Below are positions 35,112 through 44,481 of a stretch of DNA of 64,000 bases, piece by piece; position 1 is the first letter of the stretch, and each line of letters opens with the position of its first letter. The stretch spans positions 3,100,001-3,164,000 of the forward strand of contig OZ244967.1 in the NCBI GenBank assembly GCA_965222695.1, in the 5' to 3' direction. The notes below the pieces were generated by a model. It was not told the origin of the DNA. It saw only the letters and a list, made by a program, of their open reading frames with translations, and ran no database searches. The stretch comes from UBA7957 sp965222695 (lineage in GTDB: Bacteria > Pseudomonadota > Gammaproteobacteria > Granulosicoccales > Granulosicoccaceae). Position numbers and translations under genes: made by a program.

Positions 35112-35201
35112 TTTCTAACCTCGGCGGGTTCAAACGCCTCTCAAGCTCCCCGCTGTTTCCGGACACGTACCGGACGCATCCCGCTCAAAAAAATCAAACT
35201 C

Positions 35202-35735
35202 TCAGACTTTTTCCACCTGGCTGAAGTCCAACTCCACAGGCGTCGACCGGCCAAAGATCTGCACCGCCACCAATAATCGGTTTTTCTCAAAATTGACTTC
35301 TTCCACAACGCCGTTGAAATCATTGAACGGCCCGTCCGTGACACGGACAACCTCTCCGACTTCAAACAGGACTTTCGGCCTCGGCTTCTCCACTCCTTCC
35401 TGAACCCGCTGTAAAATCGCATCCGCTTCTTTGTCGCTGATGGGAGCAGGCTTGTCCGCTGTTCCTCCGATAAACCCCAATACCCGCGGTACATCACGCA
35501 CCAAATGCCAGGACTCGTCATCCATTTCCATCCGAACCAAAACATAGCCGGGAAAGAATTTCCGTTCAGAGCGGTATTGCTGTCCGGAGCGCATTTCCAC
35601 GACTTCTTCGGTCGGTACCAGCACTTCATCGAATTTGTCCTGCATTCCGAATCGTTCGATACGCTCTTCCAAAGACCGTTTTACTGAGTTCTCGAACCCG
35701 GAAAATGCCTGAACAACATACCAACGTTTCGCCAC
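35202..35735 (-). CDS. nusG: Transcription termination/antitermination factor NusG
   Basis: The 177-residue protein begins MAKRWYVVQAFSGFENSVKR (NGN domain) and ends with the KOW domain containing VGEVVRVTDGPFNDFNGVVE. It starts at GTG behind a strong GGAGGA site. NusG couples RNA polymerase to Rho or to S10 and the ribosome. It lies 9 nt after secE. Confidence 0.99.
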   Translation of the reverse strand: MAKRWYVVQAFSGFENSVKRSLEERIERFGMQDKFDEVLVPTEEVVEMRSGQQYRSERKFFPGYVLVRMEMDDESWHLVRDVPRVLGFIGGTADKPAPISDKEADAILQRVQEGVEKPRPKVLFEVGEVVRVTDGPFNDFNGVVEEVNFEKNRLLVAVQIFGRSTPVELDFSQVEKV

Positions 35736-35744
35736 ATCATCCTC

Positions 35745-36116
35745 CTACACGCCGGTGATTAACTGGAAGGCCCATGAAAGCAGCCAATCCAGGAACCACA
35801 GAAACAACCCCATCAAGACAACTATCACCATGACTATAAGTGTAGTCTGTGTCGTCTCGGCTCGCGTCGGCCAGACAACTTTTCTCACTTCGGTCCTTGC
35901 ATCGCGAAAAAAAGCAGCCGCTTGCTTGCCTTTGGCTGTCTGGTAAACCACAAATACCGCTATTCCCGCCAGTACCAATATCCCCAGGACTCTATACAGC
36001 AGGGACTGATCGGAGAATACATAAAACAGCGCGATACCCAGAAGCACCAGGGCTGCAGCGGCAATCAGCTTGATCTTGTCTTTCGGACTTTCCTGTAAAT
36101 CGGCCTTTGAGACCAT
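35745..36116 (-). CDS. secE: Protein translocase subunit SecE
   Basis: From the ATG at 36116 the protein has 123 residues; the frame is also open to a GTG at 36152. Three hydrophobic segments, at roughly 17-35, 40-57 and 90-115, fit the long gammaproteobacterial SecE. The conserved RDARTEVRKVVWPTRAETTQ precedes the last. It stabilises SecY in the translocon and is encoded between tRNA-Trp and nusG. Confidence 0.95.
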   Translation of the reverse strand: MVSKADLQESPKDKIKLIAAAALVLLGIALFYVFSDQSLLYRVLGILVLAGIAVFVVYQTAKGKQAAAFFRDARTEVRKVVWPTRAETTQTTLIVMVIVVLMGLFLWFLDWLLSWAFQLITGV

Positions 36117-36165
36117 GATTTCTACCCAGTCGACTGCCGGAAGCGTCACCACTTCCCGCGGAATG

Positions 36166-36241
<76 letters not shown>

Positions 36242-36247
36242 AAACAT

Positions 36248-36279
36248 AAAAGCGCGGAAGGCAATTCCGCCTTCCGCGC
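36248..36279 (-). terminator. Rho-independent terminator after tufB
   Basis: An 11-bp perfect stem, GCGCGGAAGGC with GCCTTCCGCGC (36252-36262 and 36269-36279), has a 6-nt loop and is followed on the minus strand by TTTTATGTTT. It lies between tufB and tRNA-Trp. tRNA-Trp, secE and nusG must therefore depend on read-through or on a promoter I could not see. Confidence 0.88.
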
Positions 36280-36301
36280 GTACAACATTGCAGTTAAAAA
36301 C

Positions 36302-37492
36302 TTACTCTACAATTTTGGAGACCACACCTGCCCCCACCGTGCGACCCCCTTCACGAATCGCAAATCGCAATCCCTCTTCCATCGCTATCGGCGCGATCAA
36401 CTCCACACTCACATTCACATTGTCTCCCGGCATCACCATCTCCGTACCCTCCGGCAACTCCACCGCCCCCGTCACATCCGTCGTCCGGAAATAAAACTGC
36501 GGCCTATATCCATTGAAAAACGGCGTATGCCGACCCCCCTCATCCTTGCTCAGCACATACACTTCCGCTTCAAACTTCGTGTGCGGCGTGATCGACTTCG
36601 GCTTACACAGCACCTGACCACGCTCTACCTCATCACGCTTCGTCCCCCGCAACAACACCCCTACATTGTCTCCCGCCTCTCCCTGATCCAACAGCTTGCG
36701 GAACATCTCCACTCCCGTCACCGTCGTCACCTGCGTCGAACGGATCCCCACTATCTCTACCTCTTCCCCTACCTTCACTATCCCTCGCTCTATCCGGCCC
36801 GTCACCACCGTACCCCGGCCCGATATCGAGAACACGTCCTCCACCGGCATCAGAAAGTCTCCCTCCGTCGCTCGCTCCGGCTCCGGTATATAACTGTCCA
36901 TCGCTTCCACCAGCTTCACGATCGACGGCGCGCCTATCTCCGATCCATCACCTTCCAGCGCCTTCAGCGCCGAACCCGTTATGATCGGCGTATCATCACC
37001 CGGAAAATCATACGTATCCAGAAGCTCCCTGACTTCCATCTCCACCAGCTCCAGCAGCTCCTCGTCATCCACCATGTCCGCCTTGTTCAGATACACCACT
37101 ATGTACGGCACTCCCACCTGCCGCGACAGCAGTATATGCTCGCGCGTCTGCGGCATCGGACCGTCCGCCGCCGAACACACCAGTATCGCTCCGTCCATCT
37201 GCGCCGCACCCGTGATCATGTTCTTCACATAATCCGCATGACCCGGGCAATCCACGTGCGCATAGTGCCGAGCGTCCGACTCATATTCCACATGCGACGT
37301 CGCTATCGTGATTCCTCGCGCCTTCTCCTCCGGCGCATTATCTATCTCATCAAACGCCTTTATCTCCCCTCCCTGCGCTTCCGCCATCACCTTCGTCAGC
37401 GCCGCCGTCAGCGTCGTCTTACCATGGTCTACGTGACCTATCGTGCCTACGTTTACATGCGGCTTCGTTCTTTCAAATTTTTCCTTAGACAT
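36302..37492 (-). CDS. tufB: Elongation factor Tu (copy B)
   Basis: The encoded 396 residues are identical to copy A at 19813-21003, and the DNA also appears identical from the second base of the start codon region to the stop. It starts at ATG with an AGGA-like site. It is transcribed after tRNA-Tyr, tRNA-Gly and tRNA-Thr and ends in a strong terminator. It shares the G-ending codon bias of copy A. That bias leaves long stretches of the opposite strand free of stop codons. Confidence 0.99.
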   Translation of the reverse strand: MSKEKFERTKPHVNVGTIGHVDHGKTTLTAALTKVMAEAQGGEIKAFDEIDNAPEEKARGITIATSHVEYESDARHYAHVDCPGHADYVKNMITGAAQMDGAILVCSAADGPMPQTREHILLSRQVGVPYIVVYLNKADMVDDEELLELVEMEVRELLDTYDFPGDDTPIITGSALKALEGDGSEIGAPSIVKLVEAMDSYIPEPERATEGDFLMPVEDVFSISGRGTVVTGRIERGIVKVGEEVEIVGIRSTQVTTVTGVEMFRKLLDQGEAGDNVGVLLRGTKRDEVERGQVLCKPKSITPHTKFEAEVYVLSKDEGGRHTPFFNGYRPQFYFRTTDVTGAVELPEGTEMVMPGDNVNVSVELIAPIAMEEGLRFAIREGGRTVGAGVVSKIVE

Positions 37493-37556
37493 CAGGAGTC
37501 ACCTTAAAATAGAATCTTAAACAAGCAATGCCCGTAAATTGAATGTTAACTTTAAC

Positions 37557-37632
<76 letters not shown>

Positions 37633-37694
37633 CTATACTCTATTGTGCCCCGAAACTAGCCCTTTGACCCGTACAGGCAAGCCATGCCAAGAGA

Positions 37695-37768
37695 TGGAGC
37701 GGGTGATGGGAATCGAACCCACGTAGTCAGCTTGGAAGGCTGAAGTTCTACCATTGAACTACACCCGC
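37695..37768 (-). tRNA. tRNA-Gly (anticodon TCC)
   Basis: A 74-nt cloverleaf has acceptor arms GCGGGTG and CACCCGC, the anticodon stem TCAGC/GCTGA with loop CTTCCAA, T arm GGGTTCGATTCCC and an encoded CCA. It is the middle member of the Tyr-Gly-Thr set. Confidence 0.97.
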
Positions 37769-37816
37769 TATGATAGGCGTTACCCCAAACCTATAGCCAG
37801 CAACAGCACATACTAT

Positions 37817-37901
37817 TGGTGGAGGGGGGAGGATTCGAACCTCCGAAGGTAGAACCAGCAGATTTACAGTCTGCCCCCTTTGGCCGCTCGGGAACCCCTC
37901 C
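37817..37901 (-). tRNA. tRNA-Tyr (anticodon GTA)
   Basis: An 85-nt class II tRNA has acceptor arms GGAGGGG and CCCCTCC, anticodon loop CTGTAAA, a long variable arm and an encoded CCA. It is the first gene of the tRNA-tufB transcript, 15 nt after the -10 box. Confidence 0.97.
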
Positions 37902-37916
37902 AAAGTCAAGCGGCGC

Positions 37917-37945
37917 ATTATGGAAAAGAAGTGCCCGAGTGTCAA
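37917..37945 (-). promoter_or_regulatory. Promoter of the tRNA-tufB operon
   Basis: A consensus -35 TTGACA (37940-37945) and a -10 CATAAT (37917-37922) are spaced by 17 nt on the minus strand. The next bases, GCGCCGC, form a GC-rich discriminator as in stringently controlled stable-RNA promoters. Position and strength fit the start of the tRNA-Tyr transcript. Confidence 0.87.
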
Positions 37946-38066
37946 CCTAAATCGCACCAACACGCCTATTAATAGCTTACTCAAAATCAATGAGTTTGAA
38001 TTCTTTCATAACCGTCATCGAGAGGTTTTTCACGACTGAAAAAGTCCCTGTAACAAGCATCTGAAT

Positions 38067-39509
38067 GTGATAATTTCACCTGCAAAGAAACAAAAATTCG
38101 CCGGAAGTTACAGACAGACCAACTATAATGCGGAAATGAATTTTCTACTATTCACAACTTTTATCACCCTCTTCAGCGTTGACTATCTGGCCAACAACCT
38201 GCAAGTGATTCCGCAAAAAATGTTTCTTCTGCCGGAAGCTATGTCCGCGGCTGCAATGGTCGTGGTGATTCTGGTGGGTATAATGCGCCGGCAAATTTAT
38301 TTGGCGCCCAAATACACCGTATTTTTGCTGTGGTTTCTACTCTCGATTACTGCAGGGCTGATCATCAACCACGTCGATTCCCTGGTGACTATTTCCGGAA
38401 TTCGGATCTATTTAAAATCCCTGCCGTTTTTTCTTCTGCCCATGGTCTACAGTTTCAGTGACCGGCAAATCAAGTGGCAACTTATATTATTATTGATTCT
38501 GTGTTTAATACAGCTGCCTGTCACTGTCTATCAGCGTTTCATCCAGTATGTCGATGTCGCAACCGGCGACGTAGTCGGCGGCACATTGGGTGTTAATACC
38601 TCGGGTGTGTTGTCGTTGCTGCTGATTTTCGCCATTGCGATGGTAGTGGCCATGATGTACAAAAAGCGTCTGAAAGCATGGGTTGCCATACCCTTAATCT
38701 TGCTGCTGTTTTTACCAACTACCATTAATGAGACGAAAGTGGTACTGCTGCTGTTTCCTTTCGTGATCATTTCTCCGATCTTTTTCGCCCCCGATATACA
38801 AAATCGCGGCCGTAAACTATTGGCCATGTCGCTTGTCGGCACAATCTTTATGGTCGGGTTCTTTGTCATGTATGATACGCTCCAGGGAGAGCGCGAAGGG
38901 ACATTAATGGAGCGCCTGCAGTCGGGCAATATGTTCTCCTATATGTATAAAAAGGACAAAGTCGGCAAGTTCAGTGATCTGGAGGTGGGTCGCTTTGACG
39001 CTATTGCCTACGCCATGGGGAAAATATCCGATACCGGCAACTCCATATTCGGTGTCGGGATAGGCAACGCCTCTCCGTCAAATAACGTCAAACTCGAAGG
39101 CGAATACCATAAAAAGTGGTATTGGATGGTTCCGCACAAAGTCATGTTTTCCCGAACGCTCTGGGAAATGGGTTACGTGGGTATATTGCTCTACGGCGCA
39201 TTGTTTCTGATGACGTTTTTCGATTCCAAAGCCTTGGCGAAAGGGGATGACTTTGTAGCCGCATTTGCACTTGGATGGACTCCCATCACGCTGATTATGG
39301 CCGGATCTTTTATTTATCTGTCCACCTTCGTGGCCACAATCTTCTCGCATTTGTTTTTCTTCTACGCAGGCTATATTGCCGCAGCGCGCTACAAGCGGCA
39401 TAAGGAAGCTCAGGCACAATCCGAAAAAGCGATGAGAACCGATCCGAAACGATTCGCAGCGAAAATCAATCCATCAGGCTCCAAGGGGTTCAAGCCGATA
39501 GTTGGATAA
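38067..39509 (+). CDS. O-antigen polymerase/ligase-like membrane protein
   Basis: The 480-residue frame starts at GTG 38067; an ATG at 38136 (MNFLLFTTFITLF) is equally possible, and neither has a clear ribosome site. About eleven hydrophobic segments are visible. A periplasmic loop (about 270-355) contains RFDAIAYAMGKI and FGVGIGNASPSN, reminiscent of the large loop of Wzy/WaaL-type proteins. Such proteins polymerise or ligate lipid-linked polysaccharide at the periplasmic face. The surrounding glycosyltransferases support the call. It diverges from the tRNA-tufB operon. Confidence 0.7.
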   Translation: MIISPAKKQKFAGSYRQTNYNAEMNFLLFTTFITLFSVDYLANNLQVIPQKMFLLPEAMSAAAMVVVILVGIMRRQIYLAPKYTVFLLWFLLSITAGLIINHVDSLVTISGIRIYLKSLPFFLLPMVYSFSDRQIKWQLILLLILCLIQLPVTVYQRFIQYVDVATGDVVGGTLGVNTSGVLSLLLIFAIAMVVAMMYKKRLKAWVAIPLILLLFLPTTINETKVVLLLFPFVIISPIFFAPDIQNRGRKLLAMSLVGTIFMVGFFVMYDTLQGEREGTLMERLQSGNMFSYMYKKDKVGKFSDLEVGRFDAIAYAMGKISDTGNSIFGVGIGNASPSNNVKLEGEYHKKWYWMVPHKVMFSRTLWEMGYVGILLYGALFLMTFFDSKALAKGDDFVAAFALGWTPITLIMAGSFIYLSTFVATIFSHLFFFYAGYIAAARYKRHKEAQAQSEKAMRTDPKRFAAKINPSGSKGFKPIVG

Positions 39510-39537
39510 GCGCTTTAGAGCCTGTTCAAGATAGGTT

Positions 39538-40680
39538 CTATGCCCTGCCAAGCATCTCACGGTAAACAGCGGCGGTATTTTCAGCAACATCTTTCCAGTC
39601 GTACTTAGTCCTGACCAACTCCGTTGCACGGATGGATTGATCCAGCAGAAATCCTTGATCAGCGATAAGATCTTCCAGTCTTTCCGCCAACTCCTGCCGG
39701 TTCCCCAGCCGGAAATAACATCGTTGATCGAGTTGCAGTTCCAGATGTGCCGGAATATCGCTGGCGACGACCGGGAGCCCGTAACTCATGGCTTCAAGGA
39801 GTGCGATCGGTAAGCCTTCGTGCGACGAAGGTAAAACAAAAATTCCGGCATGGCGGAACAGAGCGGCCAAAGCTTCACCGCGCTGAAACCCGGTCAGAAC
39901 GACATCACCGCCATCGCCCGCTTCCCGGATTACCCCACGAACATATTCCCCTTCAACGGAAATATCACCGACCAGCACCAATTTCCACCCCTTGAGCGAG
40001 GCGCAACGAAATGCGGCGATTAGATCGGAATGACGTTTTTCTGGAACCATGCGGCTGACCAGCAAGACATAATTCTTTGCCCGCAGACCGTACTTTTGCA
40101 AAATACCGGTATCATTGCCGCCGATGGGCGCAGCCACCCCGTTCGGAATCAATTGGCTGCCTTTAGCATACTTTTCCTGAACAAGTGATTTAATCACATT
40201 TGAAATGACGATTCGTTGACTGGAGAACCGCATTCCAAGATACTCTCCAGCCTTTAATACAAATCTGGCAAATGCGTTCCATTTCTCCCTGTCGTAGTCA
40301 GGACCGTGATGTGTCACCACCACTTTCAAACCCATTAATCGTGCGAGCGGGGTCACAATCGCAGGTCCGATAGCATGAATATGCAGAATATCGGGCCGCT
40401 TCAATGCCGCATAAAAAACACCCAGCACAGAATGCAGCATGGCTTCCAGCCCCTGGGTTGAAGGAGACCACAATGTGTGAAATTTTACACCTTTCCATTG
40501 TTGCATGCGGCTGTCCATATAAGGAGAACGGCACAGCACATGTATATCAAATCCCAGCTCTGCAAGCCTGGGATAAAGCTCCTGCGAATGAGACTCCACC
40601 CCACCCTGTACGTCAGGAAATCCGCGCAGGCCAAGCACCATGACTTGAATCGCCTCAGATCCCGGTACTTTAGCGGACAT
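39538..40680 (-). CDS. Glycosyltransferase family 4
   Basis: From the ATG at 40680 the protein has 380 residues; this overlaps the previous gene by 11 nt and avoids an improbable longer N terminus. The N-terminal Rossmann half begins GLRGFPDVQGGVESHSQELY. The C-terminal half has the nucleotide-sugar E-x7-E motif in SHEGLPIALLEAMSYGLPVV. A retaining glycosyltransferase that adds a sugar to a surface polysaccharide is likely. Donor and acceptor are unknown. Confidence 0.85.
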   Translation of the reverse strand: MSAKVPGSEAIQVMVLGLRGFPDVQGGVESHSQELYPRLAELGFDIHVLCRSPYMDSRMQQWKGVKFHTLWSPSTQGLEAMLHSVLGVFYAALKRPDILHIHAIGPAIVTPLARLMGLKVVVTHHGPDYDREKWNAFARFVLKAGEYLGMRFSSQRIVISNVIKSLVQEKYAKGSQLIPNGVAAPIGGNDTGILQKYGLRAKNYVLLVSRMVPEKRHSDLIAAFRCASLKGWKLVLVGDISVEGEYVRGVIREAGDGGDVVLTGFQRGEALAALFRHAGIFVLPSSHEGLPIALLEAMSYGLPVVASDIPAHLELQLDQRCYFRLGNRQELAERLEDLIADQGFLLDQSIRATELVRTKYDWKDVAENTAAVYREMLGRA

Positions 40681-41896
40681 CCAAGCCAACCCCCTGATAC
40701 ACTTGGTGCAGCATTCGCAGATGCGACGAACGGTTAAAATCACGTTCCATCCATTGCCGTCCTTCCATTCCCATTGCAATCAGATCGGCCGCTTTATGCG
40801 CTTGAAATCTATCCAACGCAGCCGACAGGCCCTCTACATCTCCCGAAACAAAAGTCTCGCCTGTTTCTGACTCCCTGATCAATTCCGGAATTCCGCCAAT
40901 GCGGGCACCTATGACCGGTCTGCCCATGGCATAGGACTCCATCACAGAGATCGGCGCATTTTCATACCATTCGGATGGCAGTACTACCGCCCTGGCACCA
41001 GCAATCGCCGTACGCAGACTCTTCCCCCGCAAAAATCCCATAAACTTGATATTTCGCGCATCTGCCGCCAACTGCTTCAGCGCATCCAAATCAGGGCCGG
41101 TACCGGCGATTTTCAAGCTTACTCCGGATTCAATAGCCGCCTTTATCAAGGTTGCAACACCTTTCTCGAAAGAAAGGCGGCCAAAATAAAAGAAGTAATC
41201 CCCGGCGGCTGTATTGACTTTAAATTGATCGGTATCCACAAAATTGGGCACATATGCAAACCGCTCGCGATTCCAACCCCAGTCTATGAATTTTTCCAAA
41301 TAAAAGCGACTGGGAACGATAAATCGATCGACATTTTTTTCATAGGTTTTCAGCCATCTATGCAAGTAAGATTCCAGCATAATGACGGCGCTGCCCAAGA
41401 CTGACCCCTTGATGCACCGATTGAGTAACACATTGTAGTTCTTACCTCCCTTGCATTGTTCACATATCCCTCTCTGATTGAGCATGCGATAGGCCGGGCA
41501 GGCGATTTTCAAATCATGTAGGGTCATGACCAGCGGTATAGTCGCCTCCCTGATCAGCGGAAGAACCGAAGGAGATAAATGGTGGTAAATATTATGTGCA
41601 TGGCAGATATCGGGCTTGATCTGTCCGAGTAAATTGCTCAGCTGCCGTTGAGCATGCCGGGAATAAATGATTTTCGGCACAGCCGCCATTTTTGCGGGGA
41701 GGGAGCGAATATTTTCAAACTCAAGGGAGTTGACAAAATACCGGTTCCAAGGGGTATCAAGGTTTTTTTCATCCTGCATGGAAAAAGGCACGACTTGCCA
41801 GCCATCATTTGCAAGCAGGTCCATTTCCTCAAAAAAAACACTCTCCGCACCACCGCGCAGATAGTAATAGTTATTTATGGCTAATAGCGTCGGCAT
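40670..41896 (-). CDS. Glycosyltransferase family 4
   Basis: The 408-residue GT-B enzyme starts MPTLLAINNYYYLRGGAESV. The middle contains a cysteine cluster, CPAYRML then ICEQC and a later RC (about residues 132-162), seen in a subgroup of these enzymes. The donor-site E-x7-E is in WYENAPISVMESYAMGRPVI. It is followed with overlap by another family 4 enzyme and preceded by a third, so the three are probably co-expressed and act in one pathway. Confidence 0.86.
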   Translation of the reverse strand: MPTLLAINNYYYLRGGAESVFFEEMDLLANDGWQVVPFSMQDEKNLDTPWNRYFVNSLEFENIRSLPAKMAAVPKIIYSRHAQRQLSNLLGQIKPDICHAHNIYHHLSPSVLPLIREATIPLVMTLHDLKIACPAYRMLNQRGICEQCKGGKNYNVLLNRCIKGSVLGSAVIMLESYLHRWLKTYEKNVDRFIVPSRFYLEKFIDWGWNRERFAYVPNFVDTDQFKVNTAAGDYFFYFGRLSFEKGVATLIKAAIESGVSLKIAGTGPDLDALKQLAADARNIKFMGFLRGKSLRTAIAGARAVVLPSEWYENAPISVMESYAMGRPVIGARIGGIPELIRESETGETFVSGDVEGLSAALDRFQAHKAADLIAMGMEGRQWMERDFNRSSHLRMLHQVYQGVGLDVR

Positions 41897-41899
41897 TCT

Positions 41900-43126
41900 T
41901 TATGGGCCTTTATGACTATTCATTGGCACCGGCTGAGTTTGAACACCGGCATTGCCGTGAATATAGTGCTTTGAAAGATATTGAGCAAAACGTTTACCGT
42001 GTGCGCTCCAGTCCCATTCGGATCTGACTAAATCGGGTGCTTTGGCGGCGTGATCCCGCAACTCATCTTTCTGACGGAAAGCATCCTCCATAGCCAGAAC
42101 AAAATCATCAACTTCGTCCCCCCTCGTCCAGACCACAAAATCCTGATCTGCCAGCACGTCAGTATGGGCGACGATAGGGGTTAATATCATCGGACGGGCG
42201 CAAGCCATATACTCAAGCACTTTCAGCGGACTGGAGACATTCCATTCCGGGTAATCCGGTAAAGGACAAATACAGATATCTGCCTGCGAAATCTCCAACG
42301 GAATCTGCTCATAAGGCACCAGACCACGAAACTCTACTCTGTCACCCAGGCCCAACCGTTCTGACTGCGCCCTTAATTCATTCAGGCCACGGCCACTGCC
42401 CACTACAATGAGACGGCAATGCCGGGCAATATCCTCGGGCAACCGGGAAAAAGCATCGACGACCCGATCCACACCCCGTCGGCGGTATAAACTTCCATGA
42501 TAAAAAAATGTGCACACATTGTCCGCAGCAACCTGTATTGAGCTTTTTTGAATTCTATCGACAAAAAAGTCTGTGTTTACACCGGACTGCCAAATTGTGT
42601 AGTCCGGATAGCTGAAGGTGAATTCGTCTTCGATGGCACGACGCAGACGCTGCGTGATAAATGAATAACTGGTGCAGGATCGGCCGAACAGCCGCATAAC
42701 CAGTTTCCAAAACAACAATACATCCAGTTTGTCCTTAAGAGAATCTCCCACCACCGGCAAAGTCCGTATATCCAAATGAATATGATTGAATTTTGACCAC
42801 TTTAACAGCGGCAGCATCCACATTTCATGTTGATTCAGGATAATCAAGTCGTGTTTTTTTGCGTATTTGCGCAGCCACGTAAATGCACTCCAGGAGAAGG
42901 CAACTCGGTAGAGCATGGGTAAATCCAGCACGTTCAGGTACACCATCCGGACGTTTTTTCCCTCCGCGTGGTAGGCGCGATCCTTGAAACTGGTGATGAT
43001 ATTGACACTCGCACCTTCTGAGGCGAGAGCGTCCCCCACCTCTGTCCAACTGCTTTTATCCGGTTTGGTATCGAATCGATCGCTGGTCAACCAATGGATG
43101 GTAAGTCCGGGTAATTCTGTCGACAA
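41900..43126 (-). CDS. Glycosyltransferase, GT-B fold
   Basis: The 408-residue protein begins at a TTG (MSTELPGLTIHWLTSDRFDT). No in-frame ATG or GTG is available before an upstream stop, so the start is less sure. The C-terminal half has FFYHGSLYRRRGVDRVVDAF and SSPLKVLEYMACARPMIL, typical of family 4-like transferases. It is 3 nt upstream of the next glycosyltransferase. Confidence 0.8.
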   Translation of the reverse strand: MSTELPGLTIHWLTSDRFDTKPDKSSWTEVGDALASEGASVNIITSFKDRAYHAEGKNVRMVYLNVLDLPMLYRVAFSWSAFTWLRKYAKKHDLIILNQHEMWMLPLLKWSKFNHIHLDIRTLPVVGDSLKDKLDVLLFWKLVMRLFGRSCTSYSFITQRLRRAIEDEFTFSYPDYTIWQSGVNTDFFVDRIQKSSIQVAADNVCTFFYHGSLYRRRGVDRVVDAFSRLPEDIARHCRLIVVGSGRGLNELRAQSERLGLGDRVEFRGLVPYEQIPLEISQADICICPLPDYPEWNVSSPLKVLEYMACARPMILTPIVAHTDVLADQDFVVWTRGDEVDDFVLAMEDAFRQKDELRDHAAKAPDLVRSEWDWSAHGKRFAQYLSKHYIHGNAGVQTQPVPMNSHKGP

Positions 43127-43210
43127 TTTAGCTGTCCCACTAAGATTTCAGCTGAAAATCATAACTATAGCGGCTTAGAATGATTATTCTGAGGAGTATC
43201 GGATATTCAT

Positions 43211-44392
43211 TCAATCGGCGATACATGGCTTGAGGCTGTCCGGGCATAGCGTGGAAATCTCCCCTGCCCGCCGTTTCAACATGGGCAAAATCTGGTCTTT
43301 GAGATAGGATCTGGGCGGACGCTTGATTCTTTCCCGCCGGCTGCTGAAGGAACTGCTCCAAAACACATGATCAGCACCCAGATAATTCACTGCCATAGAC
43401 AAAATTTCATCTCCCTGACGGTAGTGCAGATCCCAGGTCTCCGCATTCGGAGCGATTGCGATCTTGCCTTTGAAGCGCTTGAGCACAGAATATCCCGGTA
43501 TGGTGTATTCGCATATCTGCTCCTTGGGTATATCCGGCTTACGGCAGGGAACAGTATCGGGTAACCCCAGCGCTCCGCCGCCGACGCTCAGCATATGCTC
43601 GGCAATTTCCTGCATCAGCGCTTCACCTTCACCGAGAAAATTGGTTTGAATCATCACCATGGTGTGAGGAAAAGCCTTTTTTGCTTCGCTGAAAAAACGC
43701 TTGATTTCATTCGCCCATTTACGATGGGAAAATCGCTCGCCTCCGCCGATCGATGTTTCTCCGTCCGTGATAATTTCAAGATGCGGGTGACGATCGAAAC
43801 GCTCGGCAATGGCCCGGTACAGGGCCAGTTTCCGGTCCACGACTTTCCGATTGTACAGCTCAATCATGCAAGTCGCACCTTTGTACTTGTAGGGCTTTCC
43901 ATACTCACTCTGCAGCAGGTAGCCCGGCACGGGAGCCTTGACACAATCTTTGCTGAAATTGCGGTCTCGGATGTAAATACCGAAGTATTTATCGCTCCCT
44001 TCGAGCAGCTTCAATATTTGTTCGATATTCTGCAGTTCATAGCGATTTTTTTCAGGCTCCAGAACCTTCCACTCAAAGTGTGATAAAAATCCACGGATAT
44101 CGGGGTTATAAAGATGTTTTTCGATCAGTTCAATCCGCTTTCTCTGGCGTTCCCGGGGCGTGTATGCCCGACTGATTTGAGTCATCAGATAGTGTCCGGG
44201 GTGAAACTTGGTCCCTTTGATGAGATCGGACTGCTGCGTATTGCCTGCAGCCATAGACGGCTTGCTCAACAGCAATGCATTCATTACCAGATTAGCAATG
44301 ATCAGTAAAAACACTAAACTTCTTGTCTTGAGGAATTTAAAGTGCACATGCTTCTCGGTACTGAGCCAGACGGATTGGGCGGATTTCACCAT
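43211..44392 (-). CDS. Secreted or membrane-anchored glycoside-hydrolase-like protein
   Basis: The 393-residue protein has a hydrophobic signal or anchor at about 27-43, ending with the segment SMAAG. The region GFLSHFEWKVLEPEKNRYEL followed by YFGIYIRDR resembles the first strands of TIM-barrel glycosidases, and EIITDGETSIGGGE could be a catalytic acidic segment. It lies upstream of three glycosyltransferase genes on the same strand. It may cleave or edit the polysaccharide they make. The family is not firmly recognised. Confidence 0.5.
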   Translation of the reverse strand: MVKSAQSVWLSTEKHVHFKFLKTRSLVFLLIIANLVMNALLLSKPSMAAGNTQQSDLIKGTKFHPGHYLMTQISRAYTPRERQRKRIELIEKHLYNPDIRGFLSHFEWKVLEPEKNRYELQNIEQILKLLEGSDKYFGIYIRDRNFSKDCVKAPVPGYLLQSEYGKPYKYKGATCMIELYNRKVVDRKLALYRAIAERFDRHPHLEIITDGETSIGGGERFSHRKWANEIKRFFSEAKKAFPHTMVMIQTNFLGEGEALMQEIAEHMLSVGGGALGLPDTVPCRKPDIPKEQICEYTIPGYSVLKRFKGKIAIAPNAETWDLHYRQGDEILSMAVNYLGADHVFWSSSFSSRRERIKRPPRSYLKDQILPMLKRRAGEISTLCPDSLKPCIAD

Positions 44393-44481
44393 TATTCGGG
44401 AGTATAGCGCCGGGATGAAGGCTTTTGTGTGACCAGATATTCAGCCCCGATCAAGAGTGTGTGCAACGACGCAGATCCTAA

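Noticed and set aside
35141..35629. Minus-strand frame overlapping nusG in another frame.
   Set aside because: The NusG frame is diagnostic over its whole length; the other is a shadow.
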